Positions 45,203 to 52,783 of a DNA stretch of 64,000 nt are shown in pieces (positions within the stretch are counted from its first letter, which is position 1; each line of letters opens with the position of its first letter). The notes below the pieces were generated by a model. That model was not told where the DNA came from and ran no database searches. It worked only from the letters and a program-made list of their open reading frames with translations. The position numbers and the translations under genes were made by a program. Origin of the DNA: Caproicibacter sp047777415 (GTDB taxonomy: Bacteria > Bacillota > Clostridia > Oscillospirales > Acutalibacteraceae); the NCBI GenBank assembly GCA_047777415.1, contig JBKEEO010000001.1, forward strand, positions 1,240,001 through 1,304,000. Reading direction: 5' to 3'.

Positions 45203-46851
45203 ATAATCAACAGCCCCCTTTCATCATAAATTGATCCGTTGCGTTCATCCCCGTCATGCCTTAATGCGCGGTCAAGCGCCATAATAAGAGCAACCGCGCC
45301 ATCTATTCTCTCGGTGGATTTTTCTTTATCAGGCTTTATGTTTCCAGCTGGATCAGTTTTGACATAGATATTGTCCATCATCCAGCGCAGTACTGGATGG
45401 CCACCATGGGCGATGCGTTCTTCCAATGTCAGCTTCATCAACTCTTTTGTAGGCGGCGACATATCTTTGAAACCCTGGCCGAACGGAACAACCGTAAAGC
45501 CCAAGGCCTCGAGGTTTTGCGTCATCTGAATTGCTCCCCAGCGGTCAAAGGCTATTTCCTTAATGTTATATTTCATCCCGAGCTCCTCAATAAAAGTCTC
45601 GATAAAACCGTAATGCACCACGTTACCCTCAGTGGTATATAAAAAGCCCTGCCGCTCCCAGACATCATAAGGTACGTGATCTCTCCGCACACGCTGATCG
45701 ATATTCTCCTCCGGTATCCAGAAAAAAGGCAGTATCTGATATTTGTCCGATTCATCAAGCGGCGGAAACACCAGTACAAATGCAGTAATATCGGTAGTAG
45801 ATGACAGGTCAAGTCCACCGTAACAGGTTCTGCCGCGCAATTTTTCCGCATCAACAGGAAATGCACACTTATCCCATTTATCCATTGGCATCCAGCGCAC
45901 CGATTGTTTCACCCACTGATTTAAGCGGAGCTGACGGAATAAATTTTCCTCTGCGGGGTTTTGCTTGGCATTTTCACAAGCCACCCTCAGTTTTTCGATG
46001 TCAACTGTAATGCCTAGTGACGGATTAACCTTTCTCCATACCTTTTCACTTGTCCAGTCGTCGGTATCGGATGCGCTGTAGATAACAGGGTAGAAAGTCG
46101 GATCTATCTTACGTCCCTGCAGAATATCCTCTGCCTTTTGATGCACTTCCCAGCAGATGGAATTGCGGTCGGTGCCAGCAGTTGTAATCAGGAAAAACAG
46201 CGGCTGCTTTCTTGCATCGCCAGATCCGTGAAGCATTACATCATAAAGATCCCGGTTTGGCTGGGCATGAAGTTCGTCAAATACCACACCATGGACGTTT
46301 AGCCCATGTTTCGTATATGCCTCCGCTGAAAGCACCTGATAAAAACTGCCTAACGGTTTATAAACCAGCCGCTTCTGTGACAACATTGGTTTAATTCGAG
46401 ATTTTAATGCCGGACACTGTTCCACCATATCTACTGCAACGTCGAAAACAATGGATGCCTGCTGACGATCAGACGCACATCCGTAAACCTCGCCGCCATG
46501 CTCGAAATCACCGCAGGTAAGATATAAAGCAATTGCCGCTGCAAGTTCGCTCTTACCCTGCTTTTTTGGAATTTCTATATAGGCAGTGTTAAACTGCCTG
46601 TATCCGTTAGGTTTCAAGATTCCGAATATATCCCGGACAATCTGTTCCTGCCAGTCAATTAATTCAAAAGGCATTCCATACCATTCACCCTTGGTATGCT
46701 TCAGGCAGTTTATAAAAGTAACAGCGGCATCCGCCGCTTCCTTGTCATATCGAGAACCTTCCGCCATAAACTTGGTTGGTTTATACCGTTTTAACTTCCG
46801 CAGCTTTGCCGCCTCCTTTCCTAAAATTGAGCAAGAAAAAAGGAACCTCAT
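45199..46851 (-). CDS. terminase large subunit
   Basis: 550 residues. The ATPase has the Walker A variant EIPKKQGKSELAAA and Walker B VVFDELHAQ; the nuclease part shows YGGLDLSSTTDITAFVLVF and a late AFDRWGA and KSTERIDGAVALIMALDRA. It cuts and translocates phage DNA into the prohead. The ATG at 46851 has GAGGAA 8 bp upstream inside a GGAACTTCAT/ATGAGGTTCC hairpin. No small terminase gene is seen upstream; that region may have been lost with the early genes. Confidence 0.95.
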   Translation of the reverse strand: MRFLFSCSILGKEAAKLRKLKRYKPTKFMAEGSRYDKEAADAAVTFINCLKHTKGEWYGMPFELIDWQEQIVRDIFGILKPNGYRQFNTAYIEIPKKQGKSELAAAIALYLTCGDFEHGGEVYGCASDRQQASIVFDVAVDMVEQCPALKSRIKPMLSQKRLVYKPLGSFYQVLSAEAYTKHGLNVHGVVFDELHAQPNRDLYDVMLHGSGDARKQPLFFLITTAGTDRNSICWEVHQKAEDILQGRKIDPTFYPVIYSASDTDDWTSEKVWRKVNPSLGITVDIEKLRVACENAKQNPAEENLFRQLRLNQWVKQSVRWMPMDKWDKCAFPVDAEKLRGRTCYGGLDLSSTTDITAFVLVFPPLDESDKYQILPFFWIPEENIDQRVRRDHVPYDVWERQGFLYTTEGNVVHYGFIETFIEELGMKYNIKEIAFDRWGAIQMTQNLEALGFTVVPFGQGFKDMSPPTKELMKLTLEERIAHGGHPVLRWMMDNIYVKTDPAGNIKPDKEKSTERIDGAVALIMALDRALRHDGDERNGSIYDERGLLII

Positions 46852-46905
46852 GGATGAAGTTCCTCTCTAAAGTGGATTTCTATGAAACTTGTTACGTTAT
46901 AACCG

Positions 46906-47100
46906 TTATCGTTTGCCTGTCAGGATAAACTCGGCATATTCTTTCTTGTGTTCATTAAGAAATACTACTAATTCATAAAACCCCATTTTATATGCCTCTT
47001 CCTGTACTCTTGGCAAGTCAAACATATTACAGGCACCGCTGTCCCGTATGGCTATAATCTGCCGATAAATCTTATCAGTTATCAGATTCTCGTTACCCAT
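46906..47100 (-). CDS. small phage protein, DUF5049-like
   Basis: 64 residues: ITDKIYRQIIAIRDSGACNM then FDLPRVQEEAYKMGFYELVV and FLNEHKKEYAEFILTGKR. This matches the pattern of small phage proteins (DUF5049) found before the large terminase in many clostridial prophages. Helical, no known activity. It lies 3 bp after the gamma-glutamylcyclotransferase gene. Confidence 0.72.
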   Translation of the reverse strand: MGNENLITDKIYRQIIAIRDSGACNMFDLPRVQEEAYKMGFYELVVFLNEHKKEYAEFILTGKR

Positions 47101-47103
47101 GTC

Positions 47104-47571
47104 CTACACCTCTGACTTCTCTGCCGCTGAAATTGAATCTCTTACCGCTTTATTGAGAAATGAAATATCAAAACCCTCATCTATGTAGCCCTGCCGAATC
47201 ACCTCGTAATAGTAACGACCCGGTGCTCCCAAAGGTCTACCTTCATTCATGATATACACCATTGCGGGCATCCATTGCCCTTTGAAACGTACCTTAACCG
47301 TTTCTTTCCGGTATAGATGCGGATAACCTTCATATTTGTCCAGCGCATCCTCATCATTAGGCATGATTCTCCAGAGCAGTACCGGCACGCTTTCACCTTT
47401 TTGCTTTTCTATTGTTGCTACTGCACCGCCATTCCCGCCTCTGAATAACAGCCGGTATCCTGTGAGTTTTGCACTCCCCAGCACTTTTGCCGTTGGGCAG
47501 CGGTATGCCATCTGCCTTAAATTCAGATTGCTTCCGTATGCTAAATATATGGTTCCTTTTTCTTTGCTCAT
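47104..47571 (-). CDS. gamma-glutamylcyclotransferase family protein
   Basis: 155 residues from the ATG at 47571, which has GGAGG 8 bp upstream. The GGCT/AIG2-like fold is shown by YLAYGSNLNLRQMAYRCPTA near the start, the catalytic-type Glu in EDALDKYEGYPHLYRKE and VYIMNEG. Members cyclise gamma-glutamyl groups. In prophages it is often next to an amidoligase gene, and a probable amidoligase fragment lies just upstream here, so the pair may modify a gamma-glutamyl peptide of the host wall or of a phage product. Confidence 0.88.
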   Translation of the reverse strand: MSKEKGTIYLAYGSNLNLRQMAYRCPTAKVLGSAKLTGYRLLFRGGNGGAVATIEKQKGESVPVLLWRIMPNDEDALDKYEGYPHLYRKETVKVRFKGQWMPAMVYIMNEGRPLGAPGRYYYEVIRQGYIDEGFDISFLNKAVRDSISAAEKSEV

Positions 47572-47632
47572 CGTATCATCCTCCTTGTATTTACCAAGGC
47601 AGAGGCGGAGAGCCACCCCTGCGCTTGTCTAT

Positions 47633-47731
47633 CTATGCTGCCCGAAACCGCCATGCAGCGTTACCATCAAGGTGTTTGCAAAGATGCTCCCGGCAGTTTT
47701 TGAACTCATCACCAATAAGTCCTATGCGGTT
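47633..47731 (-). pseudogene. 3' fragment of a probable phage amidoligase gene
   Basis: The last 32 codons read NRIGLIGDEFKNCREHLCKH and LDGNAAWRFRAA before TAG. This resembles the C-terminus of phage-encoded amidoligase-like proteins, which usually precede the gamma-glutamylcyclotransferase gene. The frame is cut exactly at the IS256 copy B end (47733). The identification rests on a short segment and on context. Confidence 0.5.
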
Positions 47732-47732
47732 G

Positions 47733-49063
47733 GATAGAGTACAATAAAGTTCGCAATTTCATAAAGGCATAGAAAAGTCATTGGGACTCCGATAAAATGA
47801 ATGGTGATAAGACATTCAAAGAAGGAGAGATACCCAATGACTCAAAAAAAGAATACCACAGATTTGACAGAATTGCTACTAAAATGTATGGCGCAGCCGG
47901 ATCCAATGCTGTCAATGCTGGAATGGCTGTGTACCCGTCTAATGGAAGCAGAGGTCTCCGGTATCGTTGGCGCAGAAAAGAATGCACACAATCCATCCCG
48001 CCGTGATTACCGCTGCGGCTATCGGCCACGTCGATTGGATACTCGTATGGGGACGATGTATCTAATGGTACCGAAACTCCGAAATCAGGGCTATATACCG
48101 TTTTTTGTAACAGAACGCAAGCGCAGTGAAGCCGCGCTGATTCAAGTGGTTCAAGAAGCGTTTGTGCAGGGTGTATCTACGCGAAAGATGGAGAAACTAG
48201 CTCGCAGTCTTGGAATTGAGAATCTTTCCCGCAGTCAAGTCAGTGAAATGACGAAAGGACTTAATGAGCAGGTGCAGTACTTCCGCAGCCGGCCTCTGAC
48301 GAGCCGCTATCCTGTCATCTGGACAGATGCACTGTATGAAAAAATCCGTATGGATGGCCGGGTCGTCAGCATGGCTGTGATGGTGGTCTGTGGCGTCAAC
48401 GAGCAGGGGCATAGGGATATCCTCGCCGTGGAGCCAATGCTAGATGAATCCAAAGAAAGTTATTCTCAATTGTTTCAAAGTCTTTTAGATCGTGGTCTGA
48501 AAACACCGCTCCTGGTGGTTTCGGATGCGAATAAAGGGCTGATTGCTGCCATCCGTGAGAGTTTTCCGGGAGCCTCATGGCAACGGTGCAAAGTCCATTT
48601 TATGAGGAATATTTTGGCTCATGTACCTCAGAAGGAAAAAGGGTCCTTTGCGGCTCAGTTAAAAGAGATTTGGCTGGCACCTTCCGTTGAAATAGCCCGA
48701 CAACGCGCGGAGCAAATATCAGAACAATATGGAAAACGCTTTCCAAAAGCAATTGAACTCCTGGAAGATGGGCTGGAAGATTCTCTAGCTTTCTACGCCT
48801 TCCCGGAACTCGATGCCCGCAAAATTTCCTCGACCAATATGTTGGAACGACTGAACAAGGAAATCCGCCGCAGAACCAGCGTAGTCGGAATATTTCCTAA
48901 TCCAGATTCCTACCTACGGCTGGTAACAACATGTCTCATGGAATATGCGGAAGACTGGTCTGTTGCTAGAGCATACTTAAATCCAAAATCCATTCTTTCA
49001 CTGTTAAACGTAGCCTAATTCATTTTCCGGAGTCCCGAAATTGCGAACTTTCCTTGACACTAG
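47733..49063 (+). mobile_element. IS256-family element, copy B (right tip interrupted by IS3)
   Basis: Same element as copy A but inverted. It begins GATAGAGTAC at 47733 and runs to CACTAG at 49063; its last base, C, lies at 50546 beyond the IS3 element. No target duplication is found: the left flank TGCGGTTG differs from the right flank TATAGTTA. This indicates deletion or recombination next to the element after insertion. The left neighbour is a truncated phage gene. Confidence 0.88.
47837..49018 (+). CDS. IS256 family (mutator-type) transposase, copy B
   Basis: 393 residues. It differs from copy A at a handful of positions (for example KTPLLVVSDANK against KIPLLVISDANK and SVEIARQ against SAKIARQ). 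DDE residues are intact. The ATG is preceded by GAAGGAGAG. The IS3 insertion lies beyond the stop and only damages the end repeat, so mobility of this copy may be lost in cis. Confidence 0.95.
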   Translation: MTQKKNTTDLTELLLKCMAQPDPMLSMLEWLCTRLMEAEVSGIVGAEKNAHNPSRRDYRCGYRPRRLDTRMGTMYLMVPKLRNQGYIPFFVTERKRSEAALIQVVQEAFVQGVSTRKMEKLARSLGIENLSRSQVSEMTKGLNEQVQYFRSRPLTSRYPVIWTDALYEKIRMDGRVVSMAVMVVCGVNEQGHRDILAVEPMLDESKESYSQLFQSLLDRGLKTPLLVVSDANKGLIAAIRESFPGASWQRCKVHFMRNILAHVPQKEKGSFAAQLKEIWLAPSVEIARQRAEQISEQYGKRFPKAIELLEDGLEDSLAFYAFPELDARKISSTNMLERLNKEIRRRTSVVGIFPNPDSYLRLVTTCLMEYAEDWSVARAYLNPKSILSLLNVA

Positions 49064-50542
49064 GGGGTGCTGCGGACAAAAAGTTGGACTGAATACACTC
49101 AGGAAGGAGATAGAGGATGTATTCAGAGGAACAATATCGCAAAGCCCTGGAGGTTTATGAAGAAACGAAATCGGTAACAAAAACAATAACAATTTTGGGA
49201 TATCCGGCACGCAGGCAAACGCTATACAACTGGATCAATCGAAAACGAATGTTGCCGGAAGACCGATGCACCTTTTGTGGATATAATACACCGGAGCACC
49301 CTCGCCATCCACCTATAGAATTAAAGCTTGAGATTTTACACCGTTGCTTTGAGCTGGGAGAAGATGTACAATTAGTATCAAATGAAGTGGGATATAGCAC
49401 AGCAAGTATATATAACTGGCGGCGCAAATATATCCAGAAAGGTGCTGCGGCATTAATGAATGCATCCAATGAGCGAGCCAGAGGGAAACTGACGGAAGGA
49501 AAAGCTGCATCTTCAGAGGAACTTGATGAATTGAAAGCAAAAATCCAAGATATGCAGTTAGAAATTGACATTCTGAAAAAAACAATTGATGTGCTAAAAA
49601 AAGACCCCGGCGTCAACAAGAGTCCCTTGAACAACAGGGAGAAGGCAGTGATTGTTGATGCCCTAAAAGAGAAGTATCCACTGTCTGTATTGATAAAAAA
49701 GCTCAAACTGGCCAAGAGCAGCTATTACTATCAAAACAAACGTGTCAGTTTTGCAAAGAAGCATAAAGATGATTATCAAGCTGTTGCGACCATATTCCAT
49801 AACAATAAGGAAAGATATGGATATCGTAGAATTAAAATAGTATTGAACCGAGAGGGCTATACCCTATCCGAAAAGGTGATACGTCAAATTATGCGTGAAA
49901 ATGGCTTGGTTGTGAAAGGCAGAAGAGCAAGGAAATACTGCTCTTACAAAGGGGAAATTAGCCCTGAAGTACCAAATGTTATTCAGAGAAATTTCAGAGC
50001 TGACAAGCCAAATCAGAAGTGGCTGACTGATGTGACAGAGTTCTCAATTCCAGCAGGAAAAGTATATTTGTCTCCTATTATTGACTGCTATGATGGTATG
50101 CCGGTAGCATGGAACATTAGCTGTAAACCAGACGCACAATTGGTGAACCGTATGCTGGATCGTGCAATCAGTGTACTTCCTCAAAATGCGCATCCGATTA
50201 TTCATTCAGATCGAGGCTGTCACTACCGATGGCCGGGCTGGATAGATCGAACCCGGAAGGCAGGATTGATCAGATCAATGTCTCAAAAAGGGTGTTCACC
50301 GGACAATTCAGCCTGTGAAGGTTTTTTTGGAAGAATGAAGAATGAGATGTTCTACGGCCGTTCTTGGCAAGGTATCACAGTAGAAGATTTTATGCAACAG
50401 ATTGAAGCTTACATGGTATGGTATCGGGATATGAGAATCAAAATATCTCTTGGAGGATTGAGTCCAGCAGAATATAGAATCAAAATGGGATTAGCCATAT
50501 AATCCAATAAAATTATAGTCCAATAAAATGTCCGCAGGCCCC
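49064..50542 (+). mobile_element. IS3-family element inserted in the end of IS256 copy B
   Basis: Ends GGGGTGCTGCGGACA and, on the right, TGTCCGCAGGCCCC, imperfect inverted repeats that also share TTGGACT further in. A 3-bp duplication TAG lies at 49061-49063 and 50543-50545; this TAG belongs to the terminal repeat of IS256. Removal of the element restores the IS256 terminus CACTAGC as in copy A. A single copy in the window. Confidence 0.88.
49117..50502 (+). CDS. IS3 family transposase (single fused frame)
   Basis: 461 residues. The N-terminal part has two HTH-like segments (YPARRQTLYNWINRK, GYSTASIYNWRRKY) and a leucine-zipper-like coiled coil (ELKAKIQDMQLEIDILKKTIDVLKK), equal to OrfA. 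The rve core follows with the DDE residues in WLTDVTEFSI, IIHSDRGCHY and SACEGFFGRMK. OrfA and OrfB are in one continuous frame, so no programmed frameshift is needed, unlike most IS3 members. GAAGGAGAT lies before the ATG. Confidence 0.93.
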   Translation: MYSEEQYRKALEVYEETKSVTKTITILGYPARRQTLYNWINRKRMLPEDRCTFCGYNTPEHPRHPPIELKLEILHRCFELGEDVQLVSNEVGYSTASIYNWRRKYIQKGAAALMNASNERARGKLTEGKAASSEELDELKAKIQDMQLEIDILKKTIDVLKKDPGVNKSPLNNREKAVIVDALKEKYPLSVLIKKLKLAKSSYYYQNKRVSFAKKHKDDYQAVATIFHNNKERYGYRRIKIVLNREGYTLSEKVIRQIMRENGLVVKGRRARKYCSYKGEISPEVPNVIQRNFRADKPNQKWLTDVTEFSIPAGKVYLSPIIDCYDGMPVAWNISCKPDAQLVNRMLDRAISVLPQNAHPIIHSDRGCHYRWPGWIDRTRKAGLIRSMSQKGCSPDNSACEGFFGRMKNEMFYGRSWQGITVEDFMQQIEAYMVWYRDMRIKISLGGLSPAEYRIKMGLAI

Positions 50543-50545
50543 TAG

Positions 50546-50656
50546 CTATAGTTAAATTTGCAGACGACAATAATTACAGGATTTGGGGATTCCATTTCTT
50601 TAACAGGGATTTAAGACGTAAAGAGTTTGATGAAGATATGAACCGACTTTTATAAT
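50546..50656 (+). pseudogene. 3' fragment of an unidentified gene at the IS junction
   Basis: Directly after the IS256/IS3 junction an open frame reads AIVKFADDNNYRIWGFHFFN and RDLRRKEFDEDMNRLL, then TAA. Composition suggests a real protein C-terminus, whose upstream part was lost. The family is not recognised. A diverged relative lies at about 12080-12125. Confidence 0.45.
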
Positions 50657-50897
50657 ATATCGCATTGATATAAGTTATTGATAAGTTTTTATTTGATTTA
50701 CATCCATCCTGTATCCTCAACCCCCTATAAAAAAGGGGGTTATCTAATCTGGTAACTCAACTATTAATTTTCAGGGTGGTTGATATGTTCCCGCAAACAA
50801 TAAAAATAAGGGTTTCCTGACATTGCCACATCCAGCAGATCGGCCTCGAGAAAAACTAAATGTCTGGAAACCCTTTATTTACAAGCTTTTCAGTTTT
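50657..50897. repeat. intergenic repeat unit R4 downstream of rumA
   Basis: Holds an AACCCCC/GGGGGTT hairpin (50719-50741), the repeated core TATCTAATCTG...AACTCAACT (50741-50762), a plus-strand VVDMFPQT-coding segment (50776-50799), and a long inverted repeat. The inverted repeat runs from AAATAAGGGTTTCC.GACAT (50804-50823) to ATGTC.GGAAACCCTTTATTT (50860-50880) with a 36-base loop. The latter could act as a terminator for rumA (minus strand) and resembles sequence in unit R3. No gene. Confidence 0.6.
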
Positions 50898-52265
50898 TTA
50901 TTTCTCAACCTTTGACATCAATGTGACGCACTCAACGTGCGCTGTTCTTGGAAACAAATCAACCGGTGTGACCTGTATGGTTTTATATCCGAAAAGTGCA
51001 AATCGTTTTAAATCACGTGCAAGTGTTTCAGGATTGCAGGAGACGTAAACAACGCGTTGGACGTGCATTTTCGCAACAGTGCCAATCAGCGATTCATCGC
51101 AGCCTTTGCGCGGCGGATCAAGGATGACAACATCCGGTTTTTCTCCGCGGTTTTTCAGCATGTCTGCAGCTTTTGCGGCGTCCATACATAAAAATTCTGC
51201 ATTGTCAATTTGATTTTCTAGTGCATTGCGTTTTGCGTCTTCCACAGCCTGCGGAACAATCTCCACTCCGATAACTTTCCCGGCTTTTTTTGCCATGGAA
51301 AGGCCAATGGTGCCCGTGCCGCAGTAGAGGTCCAGAACTGTTTCCGTGCCAGTTAGACCGGCATATTCGGCAGCTAGGTTATAGAGGCGTTCTGTTTGGC
51401 GGCGGTTTACTTGATAAAACGAGAGGGGAGAGATGCGAAATTTTAAGCCGCAGAGTTCATCGGTAATAAAATCTTGCCCCCAGACCGTCCTGCATTTTGA
51501 TCCGAGGATGACATTGGTGCGTTCACGGTTGCTGTTGATGATGACGCTTTTTAATCCGGGCACTTTCTTTCGGAACAGTTTAACAAGTTCCGGTTCGTTG
51601 TGAACGCCGTTTCCGTTCACTACAATGCACGCCATCACTTCGCCGGTGGATTCAGCCATACGAAGAAAAAGATGGCGAAGACGTCCTTTTCCGGTTTTCT
51701 CATCATAAACATCATCTTTCGTGTTCCTTTCCCATTCCCGAAATGCCTGCATCGCGGAAGCAAATACCTCCGGTTGAAGCTGGCATTTTTCACAGTCAAT
51801 AATGCGATGACTGTGCGAAGCGTAAAATCCCAAACTGATTTCACCGTTGACACCGTTTCCAACTGGCAGCTGGGCCTTATTGCGGTAATGATCCGGATTT
51901 TCCGCGCAAACAATCGGATTTAGCACGGTGTAATGGAATCCTGCAATTCGTTCTATCGCATCTTGCACACGCTGCTGCTTTGCACGGCACTCAGCGTCAT
52001 ACCGAATGTGCCGATAGACACAACCGCCGCAGCGGGAAAACTGTGGGCAGTCCGATGCAATTCGGTCGGGAGAAGGTGAAAGAATTTTTTCTATCTTGCC
52101 AAACGCATAATTTTTGGTGGTTTTTAATATCTTTACTGAGAGCTGATCTCCTGCGGCGGATCGGGGTACAAAAACCGCTATCCCGTTATACCGCCCAACC
52201 CCATTGCCCTCAGAAGTATATCCGGTTATGTGTAGTTCAATAATTTGATTTTTTTTCAATTCCAT
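50898..52265 (-). CDS. rumA: 23S rRNA (uracil-5-)-methyltransferase, RumA/RlmD type
   Basis: 455 residues from the ATG at 52265 (GGAG 6 bp upstream; an upstream start at 52328 is less likely). A TRAM domain (about 1-60) is followed by the Fe-S cluster cysteines in CPQFSRCGGCVYRH, the SAM site DLYCGTGTIGLSMA, VILDPPRKGCDE and the catalytic Cys in VVYVSCNPETLARDL. The C-terminus VDLFPRTAHVECVTLMSKVEK is the segment whose fragments recur at 14.68 and 18.0-18.8 kb. It makes 5-methyluridine in 23S rRNA. The 3' end of this gene is a known insertion site of mobile elements in clostridia. Confidence 0.93.
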   Translation of the reverse strand: MELKKNQIIELHITGYTSEGNGVGRYNGIAVFVPRSAAGDQLSVKILKTTKNYAFGKIEKILSPSPDRIASDCPQFSRCGGCVYRHIRYDAECRAKQQRVQDAIERIAGFHYTVLNPIVCAENPDHYRNKAQLPVGNGVNGEISLGFYASHSHRIIDCEKCQLQPEVFASAMQAFREWERNTKDDVYDEKTGKGRLRHLFLRMAESTGEVMACIVVNGNGVHNEPELVKLFRKKVPGLKSVIINSNRERTNVILGSKCRTVWGQDFITDELCGLKFRISPLSFYQVNRRQTERLYNLAAEYAGLTGTETVLDLYCGTGTIGLSMAKKAGKVIGVEIVPQAVEDAKRNALENQIDNAEFLCMDAAKAADMLKNRGEKPDVVILDPPRKGCDESLIGTVAKMHVQRVVYVSCNPETLARDLKRFALFGYKTIQVTPVDLFPRTAHVECVTLMSKVEK

Positions 52266-52460
52266 TTTGTTTCTCCGCTCTTTTTTCAACTTTTTCATTA
52301 GTGTACCATTACAGATTCCCCAATACAAGGTGTGTTTTATTTCCGATGCTTGTATTCTACTGACTCCATGGATGTAACTGTGAATAATAACTAAAATTAA
52401 ATGATATATTCCTACGTTTTATACAAAGGGTAGATTCTCATTTTGCTTGTCGCCAAGACG

Positions 52461-52489
52461 TTGACAGACGCTGTTTAAGGCGTTATACT
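52461..52489 (+). promoter_or_regulatory. sigma-A type promoter of candidate small RNA
   Basis: TTGACA (52461-52466), 17-bp spacer, TATACT (52484-52489). No coding frame follows before the strong terminator at 52622-52655, which suggests that it drives a short non-coding transcript. Confidence 0.7.
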
Positions 52490-52495
52490 ATTAGC

Positions 52496-52655
52496 AAAGA
52501 ATGAAAGTTGATAATTTTTGACATTCATTTTTCAGGTCATCGTTTCAATAACTTAAATCTTTGAGTACAAGTTTCGTGGCAATGGTTGCCACACCTTTTC
52601 AATACAACTCCTCCCCAAAAGGCAAAAACCGGCGAAAGCCGGTTTTTGCTTTTTT
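52496..52655 (+). ncRNA. candidate small RNA of about 160 nt
   Basis: A region between a consensus promoter and a strong terminator with no open frame or ribosome site. It contains a perfect hairpin GTGGCAA-tgg-TTGCCAC (52577-52593), then a probably unpaired AACTCCTCCCC that could pair with ribosome binding sites, then the terminator stem. It does not show the extended closing stem expected of 6S RNA. A trans-acting regulatory RNA is a reasonable guess; an untranslated leader is excluded by the terminator unless it is read through. Confidence 0.5.
52622..52655 (+). terminator. strong intrinsic terminator
   Basis: Perfect 12-bp stem GCAAAAACCGGC/GCCGGTTTTTGC with a GAAA tetraloop, followed by six T. 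It may also work on the minus strand thanks to the flanking A-run. Confidence 0.92.
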
Positions 52656-52732
52656 ATTTGATTTTTGCATAATTTCACTTCCAAAAAAAATTCAAAAATT
52701 GCATTACCATGTGAATTCCCGTCACACATCAT

Positions 52733-52760
52733 TATGACAATTTAGAAAATGTGATACAAT
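52733..52760 (+). promoter_or_regulatory. promoter of the dockerin-like protein gene
   Basis: An extended -10 (TGATACAAT, 52752-52760) with an ATGACA -35-like box (52734-52739) at 15 bp. The gene starts 24 bp later. Confidence 0.5.
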
Positions 52761-52783
52761 CGGATGGGAAAGGATGGGGAATA

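Larger units (their letters stand above)
23885..47732 (-). mobile_element. prophage remnant (siphovirus-like, HK97-type)
   Basis: A contiguous minus-strand set: packaging, head, connector, tail, lysis and integration genes in standard siphovirus order. No repressor, replication, small terminase or early genes are seen. The upstream side ends inside a truncated gene at an IS256 copy that lacks a target duplication, indicating deletion of the early region. The downstream side ends in a decayed recombinase. A plus-strand erm gene interrupts the tail module. Probably defective, although structural genes look intact. Confidence 0.85.

Noticed and set aside
52496..52655. 6S RNA
   Set aside because: The ends of the region do not pair to form the long closing stem with a central bubble that defines 6S RNA.
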